Notes: a model not told the origin generated them from the sequence alone. Shown: positions 35,500-45,048, counted from the stretch's first letter. The stretch: 48,879 bases of DNA from Gemmataceae bacterium (GCA_009692065.1 SHZY01000028.1:1-48879), one strand, 5' to 3'. Numbers and translations are program-made.

Positions 35500-38026
35500 G
35501 TCGCTTCGGCCGTTTCTGCGGCGGCGCGTTCCACGGGTCCTCCGGCCAGGCGTGCTTGGGGTAGCGGATACGGAGTTCCTTGCGGATTTGCGGGTAGGTG
35601 TTCTTCCAGAAACTGGCGAGATCGTCCGTCACCTGCTGCGGGCGCTGATTGGGCGCCAAAAGATGCAAGAGCACGCGGACGCGTCCGCCAGCCAGGCGCG
35701 GCGTGTCGTGCAAGCCGAAGACCTCCTGGATGCGCACGGCCAGCACCGGCGGCCGGCCGAGTTCGTACACCATCTGGATCCAGATGCCGCTCGGCACTTG
35801 CAAACGCTCCGGCGCCTCGCGCTCCACCGCTTGCACCTGGGCCGACGTCAACTTGCCTTGCAATTGTCCCAGCCAATCCGCCCGTCGAACCTCGTCGAAC
35901 GATCGGCAGCCAGCACAAACCCACGGCAAGAGTTCACGCAGCTCGTCGTCGTCGAACGCCGGCAGATTCAATTCGGGCATCCATTGCAGCAGCCAGTTCA
36001 GCCGCAGCAGGAACGAACCGGCCGTCGAATCGTCCGCGGGCAGCACGCGCGGCAAGCGGCGCTGAGCCGCTTCGCACAGAAGTTTTGCGACGTCGTCCGA
36101 TCTTGGCAACGCAGCGTCTTTCTCTTCCAGCACCAGATCTTCATAGTAAACGCGCTTGCGGGCCAACATGCGCTCGCTGGTTTCATCGAAAAAAATCTCG
36201 ATCTTCGAAGCCACTGTCAACCAATCGCGCTGAATCACCGAGGCTTGACGAACAATTGCTTCGTTGGCGCCGGCATCGATGTCGATGCACAGGAAAAGCT
36301 CCGCTTCGGAAACGCCGCACCAGGGGGCGAGCCGCACGCCGCGGCCGCCGACCATCAGCCCCTTCTGTGGGTCAGCGTCTCGCCGCAGCGCGACGCGATC
36401 CGGGTAGACGACGAGCAGAGCCCGAAGCAATACTTCATCGCCATCCGTCTTTTCAAACGACGGCGCCACGCGTGTTTCCTGCATCACGGAGCGCAACAAT
36501 TGATCGCGGGCGCGCAGGAGAAATCGAGCGGCACCGACTTCAAGAGTTCCTACTCCGGACGCGGCGGCTCCCGTGTTCTCGAAGTTTTCCAGGGCTTCCA
36601 CGCGATCCAGAACATCGGAGTAGCCTCCGCTGCGGCACCGCTTTGCCGCGCCAGGTTGCCCGCGCAAGAACGGATCGCGCTCGGACAAGAGTGCCGCCGC
36701 CAGCGCGACGCGCGGCGCAAAGCCCTGCTTCTGGCCTTCGATCAACATGCGCGACAAACGGGGATGCACCGGCATGCGCGCCATCGAGCGGCCAAGGTCG
36801 GTGATGCTTAGACCATCGGTCGCTCCGAGCCGATGCAACAGTTGCAGGGCTTGCTCGATGGCCTCCGCGCGGGGAGGTTCCAGCCACGGGAACGTGCGCA
36901 GGTCCGCTTCGCCCACGCTCAGGAGTTGCAGCGCCGCGCCGGCCAGATCGACGCGGCGAATCTCCGGCAACGTCTGAGCCGCGCGCTGCTGATGCGATAC
37001 CTCGCTCCACAGCCGAATGCAAACGCCCGGCTGGGTTCGCCCCGCGCGGCCGGCACGCTGATCGGCGGCGTCCCGGGCGATGGGCGTCAACTCCAGCCGA
37101 TCCATGCCGACGGCCGCGTCGAACGACTGCATCCGCGCCAGGCCGGTGTCAACGACGCCGGTCACCCCCTCGACAGTCACCGACGTCTCCGCCACGTTGG
37201 TCGCCAGCACGATCCGCCGCCGATCCTGAGGGCTGAGCGCACGATCCTGCTCCTCCGGCGACAGGTCGCCGTGCAAGGGGAGCACCATCAAATCGTCGGC
37301 CTTGGCAACGTCCGCCAGCTCGCGGAGGGTTTGCCGAATCTCTTGCATGCCAGGCAGAAAACAAAGGACGTCGCCGGTGGTGCGTTCGAGCAGCCGTTCG
37401 ACGGCGCGCGCCGCGGCGACCGGCCAGGGTTGCTGCAAGGAGCGCGCCTCATACGCGATCTCCACGGGATGCAGCCGGCCTTCGCTGGTGACGATCGGGC
37501 ATTTGCCGAGATACGCAGAGACCACATCGGTCGCGAGCGTTGCCGACATGACGACGATGCGCAGCTCGGGCCGGACCGTAGTCTGCACGAGGCGGATCAT
37601 GCCGAGGGCCAGGTCGTTGTCGAGGGAGCGCTCGTGGAATTCATCGAAGACGACGGTGCCGACCGAGTCGAGATAGGGATCGTCTTGCAGCATGCGCAGG
37701 AGAATGCCGGGCGTCATGACGATGATGCGCGTCCGCGGGCCGACCTGGCGATCGAACCGGACGTGGTAGCCGACGTCGTCGCCGACCTTCTGCCCGCGCT
37801 CCTGGGCCATGCGCCTGGCCGCGGCACGAGCGGCAAGGCGGCGCGGCTCCAGCACCAGGATACGTCCTTCGATTACACTAGCGTCCAGAAGTGCTGGCGG
37901 TACGCGCGTTGTCTTGCCCGCCCCGGTCGGCGCGCGCAATACCACCGACGACTGCTCGCGCAGCTTCGTCAGCAACTCCGGCAGCATCGCGTCGATCGGC
38001 AACGGGTCGAGCATTTCGCTTATCAT
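35492..38026 (-). CDS. hrpB: ATP-dependent helicase HrpB
   Basis: The 844-residue DEAH-box-family helicase has normal HrpB length. Motif I is APTGAGKTT at 32-40, motif II is DEFH at 128-131, and motif III is SAT in VMSATLA. The helicase C domain includes LATNVAETSVTVEGV and DQRAGRAGRTQPGVC. HA2 and HrpB C-terminal domains follow, ending FWKNTYPQIRKELRIRYPKHAWPEDP, a signature of HrpB. It acts on RNA in the cytosol; its exact task is not settled. The frame is open to 38230, but the ATG at 38026 begins a typical N-terminus and lies after the upstream terminator. The stop overlaps the convergent prenyltransferase-like gene by 8 bp. Confidence 0.94.
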   Translation of the reverse strand: MISEMLDPLPIDAMLPELLTKLREQSSVVLRAPTGAGKTTRVPPALLDASVIEGRILVLEPRRLAARAAARRMAQERGQKVGDDVGYHVRFDRQVGPRTRIIVMTPGILLRMLQDDPYLDSVGTVVFDEFHERSLDNDLALGMIRLVQTTVRPELRIVVMSATLATDVVSAYLGKCPIVTSEGRLHPVEIAYEARSLQQPWPVAAARAVERLLERTTGDVLCFLPGMQEIRQTLRELADVAKADDLMVLPLHGDLSPEEQDRALSPQDRRRIVLATNVAETSVTVEGVTGVVDTGLARMQSFDAAVGMDRLELTPIARDAADQRAGRAGRTQPGVCIRLWSEVSHQQRAAQTLPEIRRVDLAGAALQLLSVGEADLRTFPWLEPPRAEAIEQALQLLHRLGATDGLSITDLGRSMARMPVHPRLSRMLIEGQKQGFAPRVALAAALLSERDPFLRGQPGAAKRCRSGGYSDVLDRVEALENFENTGAAASGVGTLEVGAARFLLRARDQLLRSVMQETRVAPSFEKTDGDEVLLRALLVVYPDRVALRRDADPQKGLMVGGRGVRLAPWCGVSEAELFLCIDIDAGANEAIVRQASVIQRDWLTVASKIEIFFDETSERMLARKRVYYEDLVLEEKDAALPRSDDVAKLLCEAAQRRLPRVLPADDSTAGSFLLRLNWLLQWMPELNLPAFDDDELRELLPWVCAGCRSFDEVRRADWLGQLQGKLTSAQVQAVEREAPERLQVPSGIWIQMVYELGRPPVLAVRIQEVFGLHDTPRLAGGRVRVLLHLLAPNQRPQQVTDDLASFWKNTYPQIRKELRIRYPKHAWPEDPWNAPPQKRPKRPT

Positions 38027-38043
38027 ACGCGGCGAACCGGCAA

Positions 38044-38080
38044 ACAAAAAACGCCCGCGACTTGCGTCACGGGCGTTTGG
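38044..38080 (-). terminator. intrinsic terminator after DUF1501
   Basis: On the minus strand AAACGCCCG/CGGGCGTTT (38078-38070 with 38057-38049) is followed by TTTTTTGTTTG. It separates the DUF1549-DUF1501 operon from hrpB. Confidence 0.75.
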
Positions 38081-38089
38081 AGAACTTAT

Positions 38090-38112
38090 CCCGTAGGCTT
38101 TCGCCTGCGGGC
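38090..38112. repeat. short palindrome after DUF1501 stop
   Basis: CCCGTAGGC and GCCTGCGGG pair, with one G-T pair, around a TTTC loop, 7 bp past the DUF1501 stop and just ahead of the terminator. It looks like another small palindromic repeat. Confidence 0.5.
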
Positions 38113-38118
38113 TTGGGG

Positions 38119-39390
38119 TTATGCCTGGAACAACTGCGTAATCGGGTTCGCCGGGCGATCGACGATGCGGATCGGACGGCCGTTCGGGTGCTGGTTTTGC
38201 TTGTTGTGGTCGATGCCGAGCGTTCGGCACACGGTCGCCATGAAGTCGAGCGTAGTGACGGGGCGATCGACGACGGTGGCGGCTTCGGCGTCGGTGCGGC
38301 CGATGACCTGGCCGCCGCGGATGCCGCCGCCGACCATGACGCTCGACCAGGCGCGCGGGTAGTGATCGCGACCCGGCTGGGCGCCGCGCTGATTGATGCG
38401 CGGCGTACGGCCGAACTCGCCCATCCAGATGACCAGCGTGTCGTTGAGGAGGCTGCGGTCGTGCAGATCGCGGACCAGAGCGCTCATGGCCGGGTCAACC
38501 TGGCCGGAGAGCTGACGGACGCGTTCGAAGTTGTTCTGGTGCGTGTCCCAGCCGCCCAGGGTGACCTCGACGAACTTGACGCCGGCTTCGACGAGACGAC
38601 GGGCCATCAAGCAGCCGCGGCCAAACGGAGTCGCGCCGTAAGCGGCGGCCGAGGCGGCCGGTTCGCGGGCGATGTCGAAAGCGCGCGTGCCGGTGTCGCG
38701 CATCAGCGTCACCGCGCGCTGCGTCGTCGTGCGGTGGGCCTGAGCGACGTGAGCGCCGTGGTTCGAGTGGAAACCCTGTTCGAGTTCGTCGAGCAGATTG
38801 ACCCGGCTATCGAACTGAGCGGCGTTGACGCCGCTGCGGAGATTCTCGACGCCGCGGGCGGCATCGGTGACGACCAGCGGTTGGTAGCGAGCGCCCAGGA
38901 AGCCGGCGCCGTATCGTCCTGCACCCACCGAGACGAAGTTGGGCAGAGCCGCGGTTTCGCTGCCAAGTTCCTTGGCGACGATGGAACCCATGGCCGGATA
39001 GACAACGCCGCCCGCGCCTTCGCGGTAGCCGGTGTGGAGGTTATAGGAAGCGCGAGCGTGAGCGCCTTCGGGCGTCGTCATGCTGCGAATGATCGCGGCA
39101 TGGTTGGTCAGGCGAGCGAATTGCGGGAAGTGCTCGCTGATCTGGATGCCGTTGACGGCCGTCTGGATCTGGCGGAACGGGCCGCCGTGATCGGTGCCGG
39201 GGCGAAGATCCCAGGTATCCTTGTGAGTCGGCCCACCAGCCATCCACAGGAGGATGCAAGACTTCGTCCGCTGGCCGGGCTCGGAGGCACGCGCCGCGAG
39301 GATGTCCAGCCAGTTCGAGGCCGACAGGCCCGCGACACCGGCCACGCCGGCTTTCAGCATCTGACGGCGACTCATCATTTCGTTGAACAT
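38119..39390 (-). CDS. DUF1501 family Tat-exported protein
   Basis: A 423-residue DUF1501 protein, the second gene of a DUF1549/1553-DUF1501 operon. The Tat signal is SRRQMLKAGVAGVAG (7-21). Family blocks are AGGPTHKDTWDLRP from residue 51, GGWDTHQNNFERV, MGEFGRTPRIN, GRDHYPRAWSSVMVGGG and IRGGQVIGRTD. The C-terminus NGRPIRIVDRPANPI is typical of the short subfamily. AGGAG stands 9 bases from the ATG. An intrinsic terminator follows. Function unknown; export in folded form is implied by the Tat signal. Confidence 0.94.
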   Translation of the reverse strand: MFNEMMSRRQMLKAGVAGVAGLSASNWLDILAARASEPGQRTKSCILLWMAGGPTHKDTWDLRPGTDHGGPFRQIQTAVNGIQISEHFPQFARLTNHAAIIRSMTTPEGAHARASYNLHTGYREGAGGVVYPAMGSIVAKELGSETAALPNFVSVGAGRYGAGFLGARYQPLVVTDAARGVENLRSGVNAAQFDSRVNLLDELEQGFHSNHGAHVAQAHRTTTQRAVTLMRDTGTRAFDIAREPAASAAAYGATPFGRGCLMARRLVEAGVKFVEVTLGGWDTHQNNFERVRQLSGQVDPAMSALVRDLHDRSLLNDTLVIWMGEFGRTPRINQRGAQPGRDHYPRAWSSVMVGGGIRGGQVIGRTDAEAATVVDRPVTTLDFMATVCRTLGIDHNKQNQHPNGRPIRIVDRPANPITQLFQA

Positions 39391-39426
39391 GGTTACGGCT
39401 CCTGAACGTGGGTTGAGTGTTTCATT

Positions 39427-39472
39427 TGTTACCCCCGGGAATCGCTGTGCTCATCCCGGGGCTTGGGGGTTA
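39427..39472. repeat. palindromic repeat between operon genes
   Basis: TTACCCCCGGGAAT at 39429-39442 pairs imperfectly with ATCCCGGGGCTTGGGGGTTAA at 39452-39472. The right end overlaps the TAA stop of the DUF1549/1553 gene, so the element may supply that stop. It fills half of the 79-bp gap within the operon. Confidence 0.55.
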
Positions 39473-41176
39473 ATGGTTGAGTACAAATTCGGTGGAATTC
39501 AGCAACGCCCAGAGGATGTCGCCGTAGCCCGCTCGCAGCGTGGTTCCAGGTCGGTTGACGTAGGTCGTCAGACGCTCCATTTCCGCGACGGTCGGACGAC
39601 GTGACAGCGAAGTCAGGTAGATCTTCTCGATCGCCTCGCTCGGCGTCTTCGTGCCCTTGGTAAGGTCGGCGGCAATGGCTTCGGCGCGATTCGTGAATGC
39701 CGAGTTCATGATGCGCAGGGCCTGCGGAATGCCGTTCTGGTATTCGAGCGGGTTGCCTTCATCGACGCGGAAGAAGTTGATAAACTGGTCGCGCGGCGTC
39801 TGCGGGCCCTTCTTCGCCGCCTTGTCCTTGGCTTCCCCCTTGGCAGCGGCGCCGAGGATCGCGCTGAGCGAATCGTACATCTGCTCCGGCGACAGCACAC
39901 GCATCTCGCGCTGGCCGTACAGTTCCGGATCATTGGTGGCCGCATCCGCCACCGTCACGCTGCTGCGCTGATACACCTCGCTGTTGCAGATCGCTCGCAG
40001 CAGATACTTGACGTCGAAGCCGTTGAGCTTGAGTTGCTCGGTCAGCGTTGCCAGCAATTCCGGATGGGTGGCGGCGTTGTCGTCGTGCATGTCATCGACC
40101 GGATTGACGATGCCGCGGCCAAACATCTGATACCAGAAGCGGTTGGCCATCGCGCGGGCGAAGAACTTGTTGTCGGCAGAGGTCATCCAGTTTGCCAGCG
40201 TCGGACGATATGGATCGGCACTGTTCAGCTTGGGCGAATCGCCCTGCAGGAACTTGGCGGGCACGTTCTTGTAGGATTCGGGCAGGGCGTTCTTCTTGTT
40301 CGGGGCCTTGTTGTTCTCGTTGACCGCGAGCACGGTCCCCTTCTTGGCGGCCTGCTGCGGGGTGCCATTGACGCGCGTCTTCATGAAGAACGCCGCCATC
40401 GCCCAGTATTCGGTCTGCTTCCAGTCGGTGAAGGGGTGGTTGTGGCACTGGGCACATTGCAGTTGCACGCCGAGGAACATGCGGGTGACGTTGTCGGTGA
40501 TCTTGTCCACCGTCGGGTTGGCGACGAAGTAGGTGCCGGCGGGGTTCTTGTCGATCTCGCCCGTCGTGGTGATCAGGTCGTTGATCAGCTTGTCGAGCGG
40601 AGTGTTCTTGTTGAAGTTTTCAGCGAGCCATTTTTCGAGCGGTCTCGGGTTAAGGGCCTTGTTATTCGATTCACGCGGCACCATCACGACCGCCCATTGT
40701 CCGGCGCTGTGGACACCGAAGCGCGAGTCGTCAAGCAACGCGTCGATCAGCTTGGCCCGCTTGTTCGGGTCCTTGCTGGCGAAAAACGCCGTCACCGCAT
40801 CCGCGGAGGGGATAACGCCAACCAGGTCCAGATGCACGCGGCGGACAAACTCGGCATCGTCGCACAGGCCAGCCGACTTCGCCTTCTCGGCCATCAACCG
40901 CTTGTTGATTTCCTGGTCGATCAGTTTCGCCAGCGCGGAGCTGTCGACCTTTTTGCCTTTGGTCAGGCTATTCGCTTCGGGCACGCTCTTGGACTTCGGT
41001 TTGTACTCAACCTTCGGCGGGGTCTTGGTCTTCGCCTTGGCCGGCTGGGCCTGGGCTTCGTCCTGGTCAAAAAATACCGAGCCGAAAACCAGGGCGGCAA
41101 AAGTGAGCGTTACCAGCGGCCAGGCGCGGGTCCAAGACCGGTGAGTCCCGCGCGGCATGGATTGAATCCTGGCCAT
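39470..41176 (-). CDS. DUF1549-DUF1553 exported protein without PSCyt1
   Basis: This 568-residue protein is the short form of the family. A signal/anchor region (about 10-36) and a Lys/Pro-rich linker are followed directly by DUF1549 (LIDQEINKRLMAEKAKSAGL, LDLVGVIPSADAV) with a single haem motif in LQCAQCHNHPFTDW. DUF1553 follows (ANWMTSADNKFFARAMANR, MFGRGIVNPVDDMHDDNAATHPELL, ALNSTEFVLN-like end). The N-terminal cytochrome domain of the 1816 and 13143 proteins is missing. GGGGGAAAAG precedes the ATG at 41176; the frame upstream to 41260 has no good ribosome site. A DUF1501 gene follows by 79 bp. Confidence 0.93.
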   Translation of the reverse strand: MARIQSMPRGTHRSWTRAWPLVTLTFAALVFGSVFFDQDEAQAQPAKAKTKTPPKVEYKPKSKSVPEANSLTKGKKVDSSALAKLIDQEINKRLMAEKAKSAGLCDDAEFVRRVHLDLVGVIPSADAVTAFFASKDPNKRAKLIDALLDDSRFGVHSAGQWAVVMVPRESNNKALNPRPLEKWLAENFNKNTPLDKLINDLITTTGEIDKNPAGTYFVANPTVDKITDNVTRMFLGVQLQCAQCHNHPFTDWKQTEYWAMAAFFMKTRVNGTPQQAAKKGTVLAVNENNKAPNKKNALPESYKNVPAKFLQGDSPKLNSADPYRPTLANWMTSADNKFFARAMANRFWYQMFGRGIVNPVDDMHDDNAATHPELLATLTEQLKLNGFDVKYLLRAICNSEVYQRSSVTVADAATNDPELYGQREMRVLSPEQMYDSLSAILGAAAKGEAKDKAAKKGPQTPRDQFINFFRVDEGNPLEYQNGIPQALRIMNSAFTNRAEAIAADLTKGTKTPSEAIEKIYLTSLSRRPTVAEMERLTTYVNRPGTTLRAGYGDILWALLNSTEFVLNH

Positions 41177-41347
41177 AAGTCTTTTCCCCCATTTAATTTG
41201 CGTAAAAACTGTCGTCTCAGCTGTCGCGACGGTTCCTGAGACTTTACCTTTAAACACCATGATAGAGGAAAAGGTTCGCTTTTTCCAAATGAATTCTGGA
41301 ACTCATTTGATTCGTCTGTAAGGTAGTCCGTGGTCAGTCGTTCGCCA

Positions 41348-41415
41348 ACGAGCCGCGACCGTCAGGGAGCGGTTTAGGTACGTTGATTCCCCGCTCCCTG
41401 ACGGTCGCGGCTCGT
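41348..41415. repeat. 25-bp perfect inverted repeat
   Basis: Bases 41348-41372 and 41391-41415 are exact reverse complements (begin ACGAGCCGCGACCGTCAGGG) with an 18-base spacer. It lies in the 261-bp region between divergent operons, 23 bp before the Omp28-like start. An RNA hairpin there could influence that gene's expression. Confidence 0.85.
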
Positions 41416-41437
41416 CCGCCAAAAAAGGAAACCCGCC

Positions 41438-43051
41438 ATGCGTTTCATTCTGACGACACTTGCGCTCGCATTGTTGGCGGCCACGCCTCTCCGCGCTGGC
41501 GACGAAGGCCTGACTGGCTTCTGGAAGTTCGCCATTCACTCCGATGGCCCACAGACGCTCTGGTTGATTCAGTTTGACAAGACGAAGGACGGTAAGTTGA
41601 CCGCAACGGCTGACGCGCTCAAGGGCGCGCCGAAGGCCAAGCTCGATGATATCAAACTGGGGGGCGATACTCTGACGATGAGGGTGCGCGCCACCATCTT
41701 AGGCCAGGGAGGCCCGCGTGAAATCATCTTCGATTATGAGGGCAAGCTCCCCAAACCCGGCGCCAAGAAAATCTTTGGTTCCATGCGTGAAGGAGGTGCG
41801 ACAATCCCGGCCGTGATGGAAGCGACCAGCGCCAAGACGGTCTTCGAACTGGACCGCGACACGCTGCAGCGCACGCCCACGGATCCCCGTGCGTTCAATG
41901 CCCTCTTCGATGTGATCGAACTCGCCAAGGAGAACAAGCTCGACGTCAAGGACCTGCAATCGCTGGTCGATGGATCCCTGAAAGCGGCCGAGCTGTATGG
42001 CCCGCGCTTTCAGATGAAGCATCAGTTGAGCCTCTTGAAAGCGCTGCAAGGTCAAAAGATGTACGCGGAGATCGGCATCGAGACGGCGCGGAAGATCGGC
42101 AAGCAGGTCGATGCCCAGATGCCGCTGAATACGCAACTGGAAATCCTGTCCCAGGTCGCCGGCGCCCTCCGCGCTGGTGGGCAGGCCGGCGAGGCGAGCA
42201 CGCTGGAAGTCCGCGTGGACAAGCTCGAAGGCCAAGCGTACGACGAATACGGCAAGAAGGCTCTCAACTTCAAGACCGAGAAATTCGGCGGGCGCAAGGC
42301 CAAGAGCAATCGTGCGGTGCTGGTCGAATTGTTCACCGGCGCGCAATGCCCGCCCTGTGTCGCCGCCGACATGGCCTTCGACGGCCTGGAGAAAACCTAC
42401 GGGCCCGGCGAGGTTGTCCTCTTGCAATATCACATGCACATCCCCGCACCGGACCCGCTGAGCAACTCCGACAACGACGCTCGCTTCGAACAATATGTTG
42501 CCGCAAATCCGACCAAGGTGAGCGGAACCCCTGCCACGCTGTTCAACGGCAAGGTCGAGGTTCCCGGCGGCGGCGCCCGCGATGACGCCCCGGAAAAATA
42601 CAAGGACTACTGCGAGGTCGTCAACAAGCAGCTCGAAACCGCGTTGGCCGTCAAGCTGTCCGCCACCGCGACGCGCACCGGCGACAAGATCGCCATCGTC
42701 GCCAAGGTGCAGAACCTTGAAAAGCCCGGCGACAAGGTCCGCCTGCGGCTCGCGCTGGTCGAAGACTGGGTCCGCTACAAGGGCCGCAACGGTTTGCAGT
42801 ATCACCACCGCATCGTCCGCGCCCTGCCCGGCGGCGCCAAGGGCGTGGCCGTCGGCGAAAAGGAATTCGATTACAAAGCGAGTGTCGATCTCGGCGAGTT
42901 GCGCGCTAGTTTGAACAAGTATCTCGACGAAGATTACACCGACGGCCCGCGGCCGATGCGCCTGCGTCACCTCAGCGTGGTCGCCTTCGTTCAGAACGAC
43001 GCGTCGTCCGAGGTGCTCCAAGCCATCAACGTGCCGCTGAAATCGGAATGA
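41438..43051 (+). CDS. exported thioredoxin-fold (Omp28-like) protein
   Basis: The 537-residue protein has a signal peptide (1-20), a beta-rich N-terminal domain (about 22-130, lipocalin-like by eye), a helical middle (about 145-270) and a thioredoxin-like domain with CPPC at 304-307 in VLVELFTGAQCPPCVAADMAF. Its C-terminal Ig-like part resembles Omp28-related proteins. A redox or disulfide role outside the cytoplasm is expected. AAGGAAA precedes the ATG. It is followed by a DUF1501 gene 29 bp downstream, the second case in this window of a thioredoxin-fold gene next to one of these families. Confidence 0.88.
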   Translation: MRFILTTLALALLAATPLRAGDEGLTGFWKFAIHSDGPQTLWLIQFDKTKDGKLTATADALKGAPKAKLDDIKLGGDTLTMRVRATILGQGGPREIIFDYEGKLPKPGAKKIFGSMREGGATIPAVMEATSAKTVFELDRDTLQRTPTDPRAFNALFDVIELAKENKLDVKDLQSLVDGSLKAAELYGPRFQMKHQLSLLKALQGQKMYAEIGIETARKIGKQVDAQMPLNTQLEILSQVAGALRAGGQAGEASTLEVRVDKLEGQAYDEYGKKALNFKTEKFGGRKAKSNRAVLVELFTGAQCPPCVAADMAFDGLEKTYGPGEVVLLQYHMHIPAPDPLSNSDNDARFEQYVAANPTKVSGTPATLFNGKVEVPGGGARDDAPEKYKDYCEVVNKQLETALAVKLSATATRTGDKIAIVAKVQNLEKPGDKVRLRLALVEDWVRYKGRNGLQYHHRIVRALPGGAKGVAVGEKEFDYKASVDLGELRASLNKYLDEDYTDGPRPMRLRHLSVVAFVQNDASSEVLQAINVPLKSE

Positions 43052-43080
43052 TGTTCGCGCGATAACGGGAGATTCACCCG

Positions 43081-44430
43081 ATGTTGACCATTCAGGGCAA
43101 GGGCATTCGTTTGTGCGATGGCATGAGCCGACGCAGCTTTCTCAAGATCGGCTCGCTCGGCCTGGCCGGTCTGACGCTGCCGGAATTCTTGCGTGCCGCA
43201 GACACCCAGGCGCCGCGCCGACGTCGGGCGGTCATCCTCTACTGGATGGCGGGCGGGCCGTCGCACATCGATACCTACGACATGAAGCCAAACGCCCCCG
43301 AAGCCGTGCGCGGCCCCTTTCGGCCAATCGCGACCACGGTGCCGGGCCTGCAACTTTGCGAACTGATGCCGCGGCAAGCGAAGATTGCCGACAAGTTCTC
43401 GCTGATCCGCTCGCTGACGCACACCAACTACAACCATTTCGATGCCGCCCACTGGGTGCAGACCGGTTACCACGAGCCGAACGTGATGGGCCGGGGGCAG
43501 CCGTATCCGTCGCAGGGCTCCGTTGTGTCGATGCTGAACGGCTCGAACCAGCCGGGCATGCCGCCCTATGTGTGCATCCCGGAAGCGTACGGAGCGCCGC
43601 GAGGCTTCTATCAGAAGTCCGGCTTCTTGAGCGCCGCCCACAATCCGCTCAACGCCGGCGGGCAGGCACTGTCGGAGCGATTTCACCTCAACCGCCCGGA
43701 GCTGATTCTAGGCCAGGGCCTGACGGTCCAGCGCGTCGAAGATCGCCGCGAATTGCAGCGCCGCATCGGTGAAGCCTCGCGCGGCGTCGCAAGCAGCGGC
43801 AATGCCCAATCGATGGATCGCTACTATCAGCGCGCCTATGAGCTGGTCACCAGCCCGCGGGTGCAGGAAGCGTTCGACCTGAGCCGCGAGTCGCCGCAAT
43901 TGCAAGACCGCTACGGCCGACATGCGTGGGGCGAGGCGACGCTGCTCGCGCGCCGCCTTGTGGAGCGCGGCGTCACGTTCGTCACGATCAATCACTTTGA
44001 AGCCGAGATCGACTGGTGGGACGACCACTACAACATCGAGGCGAATCTGCGCCGCCGCTTGCCGGTTTACGATCAGGCGCTGGCCGCGCTGATCGAAGAC
44101 CTGCACGATCGCGGCCTGGCGGATGAAGTGCTGGTGTGCGCATTCGGCGAGTTCGGCCGCGGCCCGCGCGTGGACGATCTTGCCGGCCGCGGCCACTGGG
44201 CCCGCGCCTGGCACGCGCTGTTAGCAGGCGGCGGCGTTCAAGGCGGCCGCATCATCGGCTCAACCACCTCGAACGCCGGCGAGCCACGCGACCGCGCGAT
44301 GGGCCCCGGCGATCTGTTAGCAACCATCTATCACGCCGTCGGCATCGACCCGCACTCGACGGTCCCCAACCGCGAAGGCCGGCCGGTCCCGCTGGTGCCG
44401 GCGGGGGATGTGGTGCGGGAGTTGTTCTAA
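43081..44430 (+). CDS. DUF1501 family Tat-exported protein
   Basis: A 449-residue DUF1501 protein with an ideal Tat signal (SRRSFLKIGSLGLAGLTL, from residue 16). Blocks are MAGGPSHIDTYDMKP from residue 56, GRHAWGEATLLARRLVERG, GEFGRGPRVDD and LLAGGGVQGGRIIGST. In place of the usual GRDH the sequence has AGRGHW, so one putative metal-binding aspartate is replaced by glycine. GGGAG stands 10 bases before the ATG. It belongs to the operon with the Omp28-like protein. Its stop is immediately adjacent to the stop of the convergent HNH gene, with no intergenic base. Confidence 0.93.
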   Translation: MLTIQGKGIRLCDGMSRRSFLKIGSLGLAGLTLPEFLRAADTQAPRRRRAVILYWMAGGPSHIDTYDMKPNAPEAVRGPFRPIATTVPGLQLCELMPRQAKIADKFSLIRSLTHTNYNHFDAAHWVQTGYHEPNVMGRGQPYPSQGSVVSMLNGSNQPGMPPYVCIPEAYGAPRGFYQKSGFLSAAHNPLNAGGQALSERFHLNRPELILGQGLTVQRVEDRRELQRRIGEASRGVASSGNAQSMDRYYQRAYELVTSPRVQEAFDLSRESPQLQDRYGRHAWGEATLLARRLVERGVTFVTINHFEAEIDWWDDHYNIEANLRRRLPVYDQALAALIEDLHDRGLADEVLVCAFGEFGRGPRVDDLAGRGHWARAWHALLAGGGVQGGRIIGSTTSNAGEPRDRAMGPGDLLATIYHAVGIDPHSTVPNREGRPVPLVPAGDVVRELF

Positions 44431-44988
44431 CTAACGATGTTTTTGAGCCCGCCGTCGAAGCTGCCTTCTCCACTTCTCCGGGAGTTTGGCACACTTCCCG
44501 AGGTTACATTCCGGACAGATGACAACCAAGTTCTCGACGGCATGGGCCCCGTTCGCCGACAAGGGAATGACATGATCCGCGTGACACATTCTGCCGGAAA
44601 GTCTCTTGCCGCACCAGTAGCAGGACACACGGGCTGCCTTTCGCCACGTTTTCTCCCACTCTGATATCGCTTTCAAATCTTGCCGAGTACCTCGTTTGAG
44701 GGCGCGACGCGTTGCTTCGCGCAGTCTTTGCTGTGCTCGACGGCACTCTCGATAACTGTTCTGAAACGATTCGTAAGCTTCCGTCGATACCTTCCCCATT
44801 GAATAATCGTTCCAGTACGCTCGGTGGGCAACCCCGCAGGCGGCGAGCTTTTCACGCCAAGCTTTTTGACAAGCTACGATTCGTTCAAGATCCGCCGGAA
44901 GAGACACGACAGGGCCTCCCCGGAATGCGCCTTTCTTGGCCGCCCTGGTAGCCAATGGTTGCCGTTTGATGTTTCCACTTTGTTGCAT
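44431..44988 (-). CDS. HNH endonuclease
   Basis: The 185-residue protein has a basic, helical N-terminal region (about 30-115) and a C-terminal HNH/beta-beta-alpha-metal nuclease module: SCYWCGKRLSGRMCHADHV, IPLSANGAHAVENLVVICPECN. Two CxxC pairs bind structural zinc; DH and the following N/H residues form the metal site. It should cut DNA in the cytosol. No methyltransferase, intron or prophage gene is near, so it may be a solitary repair or defence nuclease. The start is ATG 44988 or GTG 44991, both served by GGAG. It abuts the convergent DUF1501 gene. Confidence 0.88.
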   Translation of the reverse strand: MQQSGNIKRQPLATRAAKKGAFRGGPVVSLPADLERIVACQKAWREKLAACGVAHRAYWNDYSMGKVSTEAYESFQNSYRECRRAQQRLREATRRALKRGTRQDLKAISEWEKTWRKAARVSCYWCGKRLSGRMCHADHVIPLSANGAHAVENLVVICPECNLGKCAKLPEKWRRQLRRRAQKHR

Positions 44989-45048
44989 CACCCAACACTC
45001 CAGCTAAACGGAGACCGCGCATCATCCAGCATCAGCGCATGTGGCGCC

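Noticed and set aside
36833-38362. 509-codon plus-strand frame opposite hrpB
   Set aside because: Antisense shadow; it runs past the hrpB start, the terminator and the DUF1501 end, which real coding sequence would not do.
41348-41415. Perfect inverted repeat considered as the ends of an insertion sequence
   Set aside because: Only 18 bases lie between the arms, there is no transposase, and no flanking duplication is seen. It fits a small palindromic repeat instead.
44431-44988. HNH gene as part of an intron, restriction system or prophage
   Set aside because: No methyltransferase, reverse transcriptase, intron structure or phage gene is next to it, and the neighbouring DUF1501 gene is intact.
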